Shown here piece by piece: positions 12,918-23,145 of a stretch of DNA of 64,000 bases. The stretch comes from Rhytidiadelphus loreus (Eukaryota; Streptophyta; Bryopsida; Hypnales; Hylocomiaceae). The position numbers and the translations under genes are program-made. The DNA is taken from contig OX344764.1 of assembly GCA_947034895.1 (NCBI GenBank), forward strand, positions 46,171,348-46,235,347, in the 5' to 3' direction. Below the pieces are notes generated by a model that saw only the letters and a list, made by a program, of their open reading frames with translations, was not told where the DNA came from and searched no databases. The first letter of the stretch is position 1; every line of letters begins with the position of its first letter.

Positions 12918-13484
12918 CTCCCTCCGTCCCATAATGATCTTCCTGTTGGCCTTCTTTTTTTGTCCCAAAATGATCTTCCTATTGCACTTTGTGATGTTGA
13001 AATTAGTCAAATTCGGTTTATAATTGTTATTTGAGACTAGCAAAACAACTCTAAGCGGTTGTTTTTGCTCCATCCATGCAAACATCAAGCAAAAGACAAA
13101 TAAAATGATTGAAAGCTTCAATCCGCACTCATAGTTTTTATTTTTTGCATCTCTTTGAGTATTTCCCAATTGAAGTAGATTAAGCTTTGGAAGCCAAAAC
13201 AAAGGTCTATACATGGTCTTAGGCATATGCTAAATGCCCACAAAATGGCAACTTTACATTCAACAATTAAGTGCTCATTGGTGTTCTTTAAAAACGCCCC
13301 AAAATATTCACTTTTCAATATTATAAAACTACACTTTGAAAAGGGCTTCAAAACTCAAACTTTTTAGGATGCAAAGAGAACACCAAACTCTACATACTAT
13401 ACAAATTGAGTTTTAAAAAAGTTATTTTTATCCTTAATCCATAAGATTTAGTCTAACAGGAAGATCATTTTGGGACGAAGGTAG
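12918..13484. mobile_element. Stowaway-like (Tc1/mariner-type) MITE, 567 bp
   Basis: The left end CTCCCTCCGTCCCATAATG and the right end, reverse complement CTACCTTCGTCCCAAAATG, form a long terminal inverted repeat extending through GATCTTCCTGTT. A TA dinucleotide flanks each side (12916-12917 and 13485-13486). The CTCCCTCCGTCCC terminus with TA duplication is the established signature of plant Stowaway MITEs. It carries no transposase; two overlapping minus-strand ORFs inside it are shadows. Confidence 0.85.
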
Positions 13485-13486
13485 TA

Positions 13487-14082
13487 ATAATAAGGTTTCA
13501 CTGTTGTGTACCGATTTCATTAACTCCGTAGTGTCTGAATCCTGTCTTGGTTTCTTGCATGTTTTTGCTTATGTCTCTCTATAAATCGAATGAACCAAGT
13601 ATGAATTTTCATTTGTAGATCCCTGGTGATTGACCTTTGTGGAAGAATTTAACATCTACGTTGGAGATCTATGAAGTGTCCACTTACCAATTGGTTCACA
13701 AATTGGGGGAGTTTGACTTGAAATATTTTTTAGTAAATTTTGTGGAAAGTCAAATGGAATTGGCAACTAACCCAAGATGTTTCATATTTTTTGGGCCACT
13801 GTGGAATTAGTCATGAATTTTGAAGTTAGAATTACATAAGACTCTAAAAATGTGCACCTCCTAATATGTTCAATGTTACTATGTTAGTATATTGATTGAT
13901 GCAATTGGTACGTAGAAGAAAGCAATATGTACTTGTGTGTTAGAAAACCCATTCAAAACTTGATTACTTTTTTAGTACCGTCTAGTACATTCTTTTACCT
14001 CCAATATAAATTTCAAATTGACACTATAGAAAACTACCCAAAATTCTTAAAAAACCATTCTAGAACTTTGAAATTTTAGGTG
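13487..14082. other. AT-rich spacer
   Basis: No gene and no element boundaries are seen between the Stowaway-like MITE and the next TTAA element. Confidence 0.5.
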
Positions 14083-14086
14083 TTAA

Positions 14087-14680
14087 CCTATAAAGGACCA
14101 TAAGGCCACCATATGGCTTTTGCAACTACATTTTGAGAAAATTTGAAATGTGAACCTCATTGGTAGTTTGTGAACAATAAAGAGACCCTAAATGATTTTT
14201 TCCATTGAATTTGTTGGTGCAATTTGATCAAGAAATGTTGGAGTGTGCAATTTTTGGTGAATTTTTTGAGAATTGAGAAAGAACTCTCGGTTGTCAATTC
14301 ATGTTCTCATATCTTTTTCTCCAAACCTCAAAATGATTTGAAAAAAATTACACATCAATATCATGATAATATGTACCCATGGAAAAAAAATCAGAGTTGT
14401 TGAACATTTTTTATCATTTCAATTTCAATATTCTAATTTTAGCCTATATACAAAGTACTTCCTAATCAAACGTCTTCCATTAATCTTGTCAATAGTAGCA
14501 TTTTCTTGAAAATTGTGCGATTTTATTGATCTTTTTTTATAGGAAAGCTACATAAGTCTTCTTTCATTTCAAAGGTGGCGATCATCAAAAGTATTCCACA
14601 CAAATTAGGAATTATGCTTGTTACAAGAGTTAATTAAGAAAAACAAGAGCTATGATCAAATATTTTTGGTTCTTTAGGAA
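14087..14680. mobile_element. TTAA-flanked element, 594 bp
   Basis: TTAA is present at 14083-14086 and 14681-14684. The left end CCTATAAAGGACCA and right end GGTTCTTTAGGAA are inverted and match the termini of the array elements with a few changes. The interior is AT-rich, non-coding and diverged from the array elements. Confidence 0.65.
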
Positions 14681-14948
14681 TTAAGGTTATAGTATTTTCT
14701 TCTATCTAATTTTTCAATTTTTCAAAGATCTGAAAAGTATCTAGGTTGATTTTCTTTTTATTCCCATCATACAAAATAGTCTAATTTTGACAATTTAGGC
14801 ATTTAGATATTAATTTATTAGATCCTCTATGAATGCAAGCAAGCTAAAGTGGTTGGAATATGTCTTAGTGGGGTCACTAAATGAATAAGTAGAAAGTCAT
14901 GAGATAACAAATATAAGGTATAATGAAAATGTATTAATCTAAAAATTA

Positions 14949-15475
14949 CTACCTCCATTCCAAAATGATCTTCCTATTGGACAAAATGTTTTGGATGTAA
15001 GCTAAAATTAACATTTTAAGAACCAATTTTGTGTTGTATTCCTACAATACTAATTTTTTGAGTTTTGAAGCCCTTTTCAAAGTGTAGTTTGGGAATATTG
15101 AAAAGCAGATTTTAGGGGGCATATTCAAGGAGCACCGCTAGTCAATTGATTCACTAGAAGAAGCCCATGTTTTATGTGACGAGCCTAATTTTTCTTGACG
15201 GATTTTGCTAAACATCCAATGCAACAAAAACATGTTTTTTGTCAATAAAAACATCCAATGTAATAGCAATGATGACATAAAAACATGGTATTGCTGCATT
15301 GGATGTCAAGAAAAATCAAGCCCGTCACATAAAACACGGGTTTTTTCTAGTGATTGTTGAGTGTGAGGTTGTCATTTTGTAGGCATTTAATGTATGTCCA
15401 AGACCACATGTGACCCTTTGTTCTGCCTCTTAGAGCTTCATTCCCTTCAATCAAGCAGTATTCAAGGAGATGCAT
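14949..15475. mobile_element. Second Stowaway-like MITE, truncated and split by a CACTA-type MITE
   Basis: It begins TTA-CTACCTCCATTCCAAAATGATC and then follows the 12918-13484 element in inverted orientation (shared GAGTTTTGAAGCCCTTTTCA and CAAAGTGTAGTTT stretches). The match stops at 15151 and resumes at 15353 (GTTGAGTGTGAGGTTGTCATTTTGTAGGCATTTA-like sequence). The gap is exactly the CACTA-type MITE at 15152-15352. The right terminus is lost near 15475. Confidence 0.65.
15152..15352. mobile_element. CACTA-type MITE, 201 bp, nested in a Stowaway copy
   Basis: The left end CACTAGAAGAAGCCC and the right end, reverse complement CACTAGAAAAAACCC, extend into a long imperfect foldback (inner arms around CATCCAATG and CTTGACGGATTTT). 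The 3-bp target duplication ATT lies at 15149-15151 and 15353-15355. CACTA termini with a 3-bp duplication are the hallmark of the CACTA (En/Spm) superfamily. It is non-autonomous. Confidence 0.85.
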
Positions 15476-15529
15476 TATTTGCTTGTGTGTTTACTTTGTT
15501 TTCCTTCTTGCTTACTTGAATAGTTCATC

Positions 15530-16390
15530 TATCATAAACATACTTTGTTGTCAAAGATTTGTACATTCAATCATATGCGTAGTTTTCAAACTCTATAGCA
15601 TTTTAATTAACTATTTTTGAAGAACACCTTTAATTTATTGGCAAACTAAAAGCAAGCAAAGTGAAGTTCAAGTCCAATGTTAAACATAATTTTTTGGAGG
15701 TCTAAAACTTGCCTCCCTTTATTTTTTGGAGCCTCCATAAATTTTTTGCCATTGCACAATTCTCTTGCTATCATTGCACACTTCCATGCTGAATTTTGAT
15801 ACTTCGTTTTGATTGATTCTAGGTACATAGAAGTCCACCCTTCTTTCTCTTAATAAATAAAAAATGCACATTTGAACTACAAAGGTGGAGATGCTCTAAG
15901 TCTCTAACATGTCAACACTAAACATAAATGTACAATATGTAGTTTAGTGCACCCTAGCAACAAAAGGCCAATGTAAAAACTAGATTTCCGGAAGCCAGAA
16001 ACGTGCCTTCCATGTTGTTTGCAAGTCCACTGAAAATTTGGCCTGCCAAGAATTCCAATCCTCCTTTTGCAAGTATTGCACACTTCCATGAAGAAATTCC
16101 AATTCTCCCACATCTTTTGTGTAGGATTGGTCGATTCTAATTGCACGGAAGGAGCCGAGAAGCGAGCCTGGAAGTCCGCCCTTCTACAACCGAACATTCG
16201 GTCTCCAAGAGTGGCGATTCTCGAACATGTATGTCCTCTCCGAACGTAAATCTATCATTTGTAGTTTCGTACAACCTACCAACAAAAAGGCATCTAGCAG
16301 AATCTGGTTCCATTAAAGGCCGCAATGGCGCAATGAGATGCTTGGTGTTGAAGCAGATTCTCAAAGTAGGCCCAGGAGCAAAACCAAAAA
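15530..16390. repeat. Decayed direct repeats of about 290 bp
   Basis: Two diverged blocks (about 15650-15845 and 15935-16210) share phrases in the same order: CCAATGT, GGAGGTCTAAAACTTGCCT versus GGAAGCCAGAAACGTGCCT, TTGCACACTTCCATG, GATTSATTCTA and GAAGTCCRCCCTTC. A third partial block follows near 16250-16310. GC rises across the blocks. A GGTGGAGATGCTCTAAG motif, the reverse complement of a common plant MITE terminus, lies at 15883. No supported ORF. Confidence 0.5.
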
Positions 16391-16400
16391 TATTATAAAA
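16388..16400 (+). promoter_or_regulatory. TATA-like box at the head of the GC-rich locus
   Basis: ATTATAAAAG lies just where composition changes from AT-rich spacer to the GC-rich block, and is followed within about 150 bp by a CT-rich stretch (TCTCTTCTCTCTTGTCTCTT at 16544-16563). This is the usual layout of a plant promoter and 5' leader. It is a prediction from sequence only. Confidence 0.4.
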
Positions 16401-16922
16401 GAAACGACGAATGAGAGGCCCTTCAAAAGATCGTCCCAGAAGCTGGAGAGCAGGAGGGTGGGGTCCAAGGACCAAGCTGCTGGCTCCCTTTAAAACGGGA
16501 GTTCCAGCGACTTCATTCTCAGGTTCCAGGCTACCAAGAAGTTGTCTCTTCTCTCTTGTCTCTTGTCTCTTGAATCATCACTCGTTCTGGCTGTGTTTTG
16601 TTGTAGGGCCCCAGTCCACTCCTGGGCCAGCACTCACCTTGACTTGTGCCCCAGCCTCTTCTTCAAGCGGGTTGTAAGAGTGTGACTCCTTTGCTTGCTA
16701 CCCCAGAGCCTTGGCAAGGGAGTCAGTCTGTCTTTCGGACTGTTTCGGACCGTGTTTGTGTACACCAGCTTGTTGAAATATTTTTACATTTGCCGCTAGT
16801 TTGGTGTCTACTCAGTACTTCCGGATTGATAAAGAATCTGGTTTTGTAACAGCGAATGTCACTCTCGGACCCTGGGTTGGCTTTCTGGTAAGTTGGCTGG
16901 GAATTTGGTTTCAGATATGAGT

Positions 16923-17008
16923 GAATGACAACGAGAGAGAGCACGCCAGAATGCGTGCATGCAACGAGCATGGATTTGTTCTTGCGTGCCCTCTCTCGTC
17001 GTCATTGA
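16923..17008 (+). ncRNA. Candidate miR156/miR529-like hairpin, copy 1
   Basis: The 5' arm TGACAACGAGAGAGAGCACG (16926-16945) pairs with the 3' arm GCGTGCCCTCTCTCGTCGTC (16984-17003) across a loop of about 30 nt. The stem is extended on both sides (AAT/ATT below, AGAA/TTCT above), giving about 28 paired positions with three mismatches. The 5' arm resembles plant miR156/157 (TGACAGAAG...GAGCAC) and miR529 (GAGAGAGAGCAC then GCC), which sit on the 5' arm in known precursors and target SPL transcripts. Differences from known mature sequences include one missing base, so family membership is inference. It lies in the predicted intron. Confidence 0.55.
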
Positions 17009-17142
17009 TCTTGTCTGTGATTTTATAACTAGCGTTTCTTTTATGACTCTGCTTTAAGTTTTATTTCAATTGATTCTGTTATAAATTTTGTGCAAGGCGT
17101 GATCGAATTCATCTGGGTTCGGAGTTGCAAATTTACGCAATC

Positions 17143-17183
17143 AGGGGTTTGGGGAGGCGGGGGTGGGGGTGGGTGGGGGGTGG
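17143..17183 (+). other. G-quadruplex-capable run, unit 1
   Basis: Six or more runs of three to six G separated by one to three bases lie just 3' of hairpin copy 1. Unit 2 has an equivalent run at 17485-17509. Four runs of at least GGG with short loops satisfy the usual quadruplex pattern. Folding is not shown. Confidence 0.6.
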
Positions 17184-17277
17184 TTGATGATCGGTGTGTT
17201 TGAAGTGAGGTTGGTAACCCTCGGACCCTGGGTTGACTTCTGGTATGTTGGCTGGGAATTTGGTCTCAGATATGAGT

Positions 17278-17363
17278 GAATGACAACGAGAGAGAGCACG
17301 CCAGAATGCGTGCATGCAACGAGCATGGATTTGTTCTTGCGTGCCCTCTCCCGTCGTCATTGA
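17278..17363 (+). ncRNA. Candidate miR156/miR529-like hairpin, copy 2
   Basis: The second copy lies 355 bp downstream. The 5' arm TGACAACGAGAGAGAGCACG (17281-17300) is identical to copy 1; the 3' arm has one T-to-C change (CCTCTCCCGTCGTC), which weakens one pair. Loop sequence is also preserved. Polycistronic tandem MIR hairpins are known for plant miRNA families, and this would be such a case if the hairpins are processed. Confidence 0.5.
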
Positions 17364-17951
17364 TCTTGTCTGTGACTATAACTAGCGTCTCTTTTATGAC
17401 TCTGCTTTAATTTGATTCTGAAATCAATTTTGTGGAAGGTGTGATCGAATTCACTTGGGTTCGAAGCTGCAAATTTATGCAATCAGGGGTTGGGGGAGGG
17501 TGTGGGGGGACGTGTTTGAAGTGAGGTTGGTAACTTCATCTATCTAGTCACCGTGTTTATTCCTTGAAATTTTTGCGGGTGGCTGCTTTGGAAGTCATCT
17601 TAACCTTTGCCTTCAGGATTGAGTTGATTTGAAATACAGTTCTCTATGAAACGATGCCATAGTTTTGTGAGTGGAGTGGAGAAATGGGATTACTACGAGG
17701 ATTTTGATTGATTGGGTGGGCACCAAAATAGGCTCGATTAGATATCTGTAGGAAGAGATATGTCCAGTGGCTCTGTCAACACCTGTTGGTTGATGGCATA
17801 TGTCCTGAACTCCTGATGGATGCATGAAGATCTCAACTCGATCATCATTTGAACTTGTTGATTCGTTACTAACAAGAGTTGATGATTCTTGAAATAGACT
17901 ACTTTCTATTGAGTTGCAAATCTTCTGTTGTTGTTGTTGTTCCCTTGCAGA

Positions 17952-20900
17952 GGAACGTTAAGGCTCCGGAAGGAAGAATACGTGTGAACGACTGACGTTT
18001 GGGCGTGGTTGTTCTGAGCAACCGGCCAGCGACAACATCAGGAGGATCGATTTTTATAGAAACAAAATGTAGAGGGTGCTTCTATGATCTTGTTTCCAGC
18101 ATCAGGGTTGGAAAGAGGTAAGAGGTGTTGCATATAACTACTCATGATGTACTTCCAATTTTGCACGATGAGGCTAGCTGGCCAGAAGAATCATTTGATG
18201 CAATCATGACTCTGACTACATTTGGAAATGAATGTTGCGACCTCATGCTTGTGCTGGCAGTGTGTACCTGTGGCATTAGTAATTAGTTCAAACTTCCTCG
18301 AGAGAAAGGTTCACTCATTGAAAACTCTTTCATGCGACGTGCTTTGCTATCAGACTATCTGGACAGCTTTGTTTGCTGAACTATCTCAGAAATCCTAAAG
18401 TGTATTTCGGTATATCTGACGATCCAACTCTAGAATCTTTTGAGGCTTGGAAATTCAGCCTTCCTTTGACTGTTCGGCTGTTCGCACACTCAGTTTATGT
18501 GAATTCGTACCCATTCTCTGAGTAGCAGTATTGCAGAGAAGCGGAGGAGTTTTCATATCCGTTCACGAACTGGACATCGAATATCGCAGCAATTCACATT
18601 ATGTAGCAGAGTCTACTCGTTTGCAATTCCCGACAGCTAATAGATAGGTATTCCAACAACAAAGATGGTTCCATAATTTGTACAGCTCCGTTTTATGACA
18701 ATGCCATGTTGCAGAATTCATTATCCGATAGGCTAATGAGCCGCCTGAAGAGGCATGGCAGAGCAGAAATGAATCATGCTCATGATTGTAACATGCTAAC
18801 CTGCTCAGTAGCTCAGAAGGGCCGGATCAAATTCTCCTTAAATGTATTTTGCAAACCGGGGATATTCAGAGCACTGGAGACTCATCGTGCAGCTTTCGTA
18901 TGTCAAGAAAGAGCTTGTAGAAGTCTCCCCCCAATTTTGCTCTTGAATAAATGTAACAAGAAAATTAATCTGGAAAAGAGAAATCTCTGGGTATGCCCTC
19001 AAAGTTTGCAAATTTCAGTGACAGTTGAACTCTACTGCACTAGTTCATGCTCATTCTTGCGCAGCCTTCCTGTGACAACCCAGTTCGATTAGAAGTTCGT
19101 CTCCCACAGTTACTAGCAGTGCATGCAACTTTCCATTTCCCCACGACATACTGTAAAGGAAAGACCAAACCTTGCAGTCCTCAGTACAGTGATCCAACTT
19201 GGAATTCTACGGGTCTGAAGGTCGTTCTCCAGTCAGGCACGTATACACCCTGTTTCAGACATGCTACAGAGAGATTGGACTAGTACATGTATGGAGTAAG
19301 CCAAAGCTGCTGGATACATAAAGCCGGTACGCAACGTCTCTGGAAAGCTCATCTGTCGCGTGCAGATTTTCTGTCTAGCAAGCCTGTTAGAAGTGCAAGA
19401 GCTTGCATGCAAGCGAACAACCGTACAAGAAGTGAGAGCAGAGAAAGTCATCCAGTGGAACCAATCTTCAGGTGGGAATGTTACACACCATCGTCAGGCC
19501 TTCAAATTCGTTCATATACCATTGCACACTTTGTCCCAGCTATGTGTAAGTATCACAATCAGAGCGACAGATTCAACGTCATTGTTGGAAAGACCTAATT
19601 GGTGTGTGTATGCCCAAACAAGACTTTCATTGGTCGAGTCTGATTACAATTCTTCAAAGACAGGGACAACCCTGCAAGCAAAAATTTAACTATAGGTCTT
19701 GTCTTCATAATACCGATACCTATTACTGGAATATTAACAACTAATAATCTGGGATTCTGTGTAACTTGAGCAACACACTAAACACTAATCTATACTCCAC
19801 ACCTGGTTTCTTTCAGCAAGCAGGGAACTGGCTGAAATTTCTTACAGTTATACGAGCAGAAACTTGATTCGTGTTACCCCCATGATGTTTCAGCGTTGCA
19901 CCTTGCGCTTCAGAAGGATCCTACAGCAAAGTAAGTTGACCTCGGACTCAACATCCGGAAAACTCACACAGGAAATACTTCCTGAAAACGGTTTTAAGTT
20001 CCTCACGCAGAATTTTCTGCAAGAGATCGAGTTCCCTACCCCGGGAGCCTTCCTTCCGTTCCATCCTGGCTCCAGTTTGCCAAAACTAGAGAACAGGCTA
20101 GCACCAATCAGTGACACTACAAAACACAAGGTGTAACGGCGTTAGTACCAATTGAGCTTGAATGTGACTGCCCACTACAGTGCCAGCCAGGTCAATAATC
20201 CAACCTAGCTGCTTCTGTACCCACAACTCATCAGAACCAGCCAGCAAGGTCGCCGTACTTAAACTCGTAAAACGTCACGGCAGTTCCAAGTTGGCAATCC
20301 AGTTTCGGGCAAACGGTGCTAATTGGAAAAGAAGCCACTACTCTGAGGTGTAATAGTACTAGGAAGGCTCCTTCCGCGTTCCAACACCTGCAAATTCACC
20401 ATAAACTGACTGATAAATCAAAAACCAATTCAGAGACGATGCCATTACTGGAAACTGAAGTCCTAGACTTGGACAGAATAATCGGAATGCACGCGCGGAG
20501 TCCTACATTCTCAAGTGCGTGGACAGACACAACTATGCATGTCACTATTCACATCAATTAGAAAGTAACGTTCTGACGCAGAAGAAATCTTCACTGTACT
20601 ATGTAGAGCAAGTCCGATCACCCCCCAGCTGTTAAATACTAGTAATTTGTGAGAAGTCCAAACGCTCGTTAGTAGCATCTATGCAGAATGCTACTCTTAC
20701 AGGCTATAGAATTCACAGGTCATACAGTCTATACAGTTGACGGCTGCAAATTCGAGCCTCAGGTTGCAAGTTCATTAATCATGCCTAAGTTTGACACTAG
20801 GAACACATTCAAGTTTTCTGTTGTTGGTTTACACTTGTGTTGTTGACAGGACTTCAAGACAGATAACAAAGGACTTCTATCCTTGGTAGTCTTCACATAC

Positions 20901-22690
20901 CGTATTACAGCATCCAGCTACTATGGATCTCTATTCCAACATAATTATGAAGCATTAGATCACGGTCAGAATTAGCTGATTGAAAATTGCATTAAGCAAT
21001 TCGGTCTTGGGATTGCAGACCAGAAGGTGCAAAGGTCTGAGAAACTTAAGGTTCTTGTCTCCAAACATTCAAATACGATAGTGGAAGTCGGAGTTCCGGA
21101 TAAGCTATACTCACCCTTGCAGATATGGAAATAGGTCGACTTGAAGTTGAAAAGCTTAGATACTTCTTGCAAGCGTGGGTAAGTGGCAACTGCACCGTAC
21201 TGATCCACTATTCCACTAATCCTGCATTAAGCACAAGACCGCATGCAGGAGCCTCTTCTGCCATTTGGTCAACGCATGGAATGGTTCACCCCTTCCCTGC
21301 AAACGCCAAGTCAAAAGAATGTCAGACATCGAATGAAGCTGCAATAGAAGCGTCATTCGAAACCAGCTCCAATAGAATGTTACTTAAATGACGAAGCAAA
21401 AGGCAAACCCTAGCTATCTACAACTAGCATTGCCGAACGACTGAGATAATATTCTGAGAGAGTAGAACCAAAGAATACAAGAGTAAACCTAGTAATATGA
21501 AACTTGTAGCCAATCGACAGCAAAAGCTAAAATCAAACATACAGAAAAGTAGAGCATCACAATATCACAATAGCATACAACAGCGAAGTCCCTACTGATA
21601 CCTCAGGTCTACGCCAGTCCTACTTTCAGAGCTCTAGATAGGCCACTTGAGAGTCCTATTTTTCAGAGCTATGGGCCGTTAAAGGTCACAATTTTGAAGC
21701 ACGCCATGTTAACGAATATGACCAGAACTGCAAATTCCGATAAGGTTACACCAAACCAAGCTTACGTCACGGTTTAAGGAAAGACAAGTCCCATGCATGT
21801 ACTCTATGAAATGAGGCTACCTTATCCCACTGGTAGTGCAGCTACACAGTAACTGCACGTAGGAGAAACATATCAGCGAGTGACACATTATCTCAAACAT
21901 TCTCCTGTGAGAGTGAAAGTTGCAAAGTAAAATCCTAAATCTTCAAGTCCAGAACTCATGTTGATAAGACACAGCAACGACGAAAGTGCCCACATGCTAC
22001 TAAAAAATAAAATCTAAGAACTCCCGAGGACTGTGCTAAGCTGCAGATCTATAAATCGTCTGACGTCAAGCATGGTCAGAAAATGCCTGACAAACAGACA
22101 GGCCGGGCGTACTACACACGGTACTACCCGATCCATCATGAACACCTGAAGGCTTTACATTACCACCTACGTCAGTGAGGTCTCAAGTTCCACATCCACG
22201 TTTCTGAATTTAATACAAACTGATCTCTAAATCCCTCAAACCACAACTAGGTAGAATTTAATCCCCGGTTTCAACAGGCAGGTTCGCTTCCAGAAGCAAA
22301 ATGTTAGGAGAACATGCATGACCGACATGGGAATTGAGCAGAAGATTCAAATAACCGAACATGAGAATTTAGCAGAAGATTGGAAGCAGGTAGATTTCAT
22401 TTCGTGACATACCTAGCTATGCAAACTCTGCAGTTGAGTGATTGTAAGACCTCCTTCTCTTGTACTCAGTACCATGGTTACTCCTCCAACAGCACATGGA
22501 CATAGTTTCATTACCTGCTCAATTGAACTCATATGTAATTATCCTGACAAAATCCAACGCAACCTGACCACACGGCGCTTCAGCCTGGTAAGTCCCAGAC
22601 ACTCAGCTAAATACGTGGGGTCTTGGAATTATGGTGAACGATCATTCGGCGCTTTGTCCTCTCATTCTTCTGGCAATATAATTATTTACT
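17952..22690. other. GC-rich block without supported coding sequence
   Basis: This part of the candidate transcript has scattered ORFs of 60-128 codons in all frames, none with domain-like sequence, paired splice sites that would join them in one frame, or repeats of note. I assign no gene. Confidence 0.45.
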
Positions 22691-22694
22691 GGCA

Positions 22695-22873
22695 ACGTCA
22701 ATTTCGTTAAAGTGGCGCGATTCCAGGATTTCCAGCGCCTAAAATTGTGACACATACGTCCATGAAGGTCTAACATCTACGACAGGTATGGATTCATATG
22801 GAGAACAGTGTTCTGAAAGGTGTGACAAAATAATAGGATACCGCCAATTTTAACAATTTAACGAAATTGACGT
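22695..22873. mobile_element. Small inverted-repeat element, 179 bp
   Basis: The left end ACGTCAATTTCGTTAAA and right end TTTAACGAAATTGACGT are perfect inverted copies, followed inward by TGGCG on the left and CGCCA on the right. The flanks give no clear target duplication (GGCA before, TATG after). It is non-coding. A related partial copy lies at 22984-23145. Confidence 0.6.
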
Positions 22874-22983
22874 TATGAGTTCCTCTTCCCAAAAAATTGA
22901 GTAAAGAAACGAGGGCTCGCTTGCAGGTGTTACCGATGGATAGCCAGGACCTAAGCTAAATAATTTATCTATGTATTCATTAG

Positions 22984-23145
22984 ACGTCAATTTCGTTAAA
23001 TTGACTGTATTTCATGCGCCAAAAATTGTGGCATATATCTTCACTAAGTCTAACTTCAGGCTAAAAACTCGGACAGGTATAGATTTTGGTTTTGGTCCGC
23101 GCGGACTGAAAAGCGCCAAAGGAATGGAATATTGCCAATTTAGTA
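22984..23145. mobile_element. Partial second copy of the ACGTCAATTTCG element
   Basis: It starts ACGTCAATTTCGTTAAATTG (22984-23003) and continues with the same phrases as 22695-22873: GCGCC-AAAATTGTGRCA, then CGGACAGGTATAGATT versus CGACAGGTATGGATT, then ATTGCCAATTT near the end. The right inverted terminus has decayed. Confidence 0.5.

Larger units (their letters stand above)
16864..17535 (+). repeat. 355-bp tandem duplication containing hairpin and G-rich run
   Basis: Unit 1 (16864-17218) and unit 2 (17219-17535) align from CTCGGACCCTGGGTTG to GTTTGAAGTGAGGTTGGTAAC. Each unit has, in order, an ATG-free leader, a 86-nt foldback, a GTCTGTGA...ATAACTAGCG segment, a GATCGAATTC segment and a G-rich run. 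Unit 2 is shorter at the G-rich run. The hairpin 5' arm is identical in both units while flanks and loop borders have accumulated changes. Confidence 0.9.

Noticed and set aside
12506..12934. A 142-codon plus-strand ORF in the GC-rich island
   Set aside because: Four other ORFs overlap it on both strands, none has recognisable sequence, and it runs into the Stowaway-like terminus at 12918.
15904..16475. Overlapping ORFs on both strands at the edge of the GC-rich block
   Set aside because: They follow the decayed 290-bp direct repeats and do not show consistent coding sequence.
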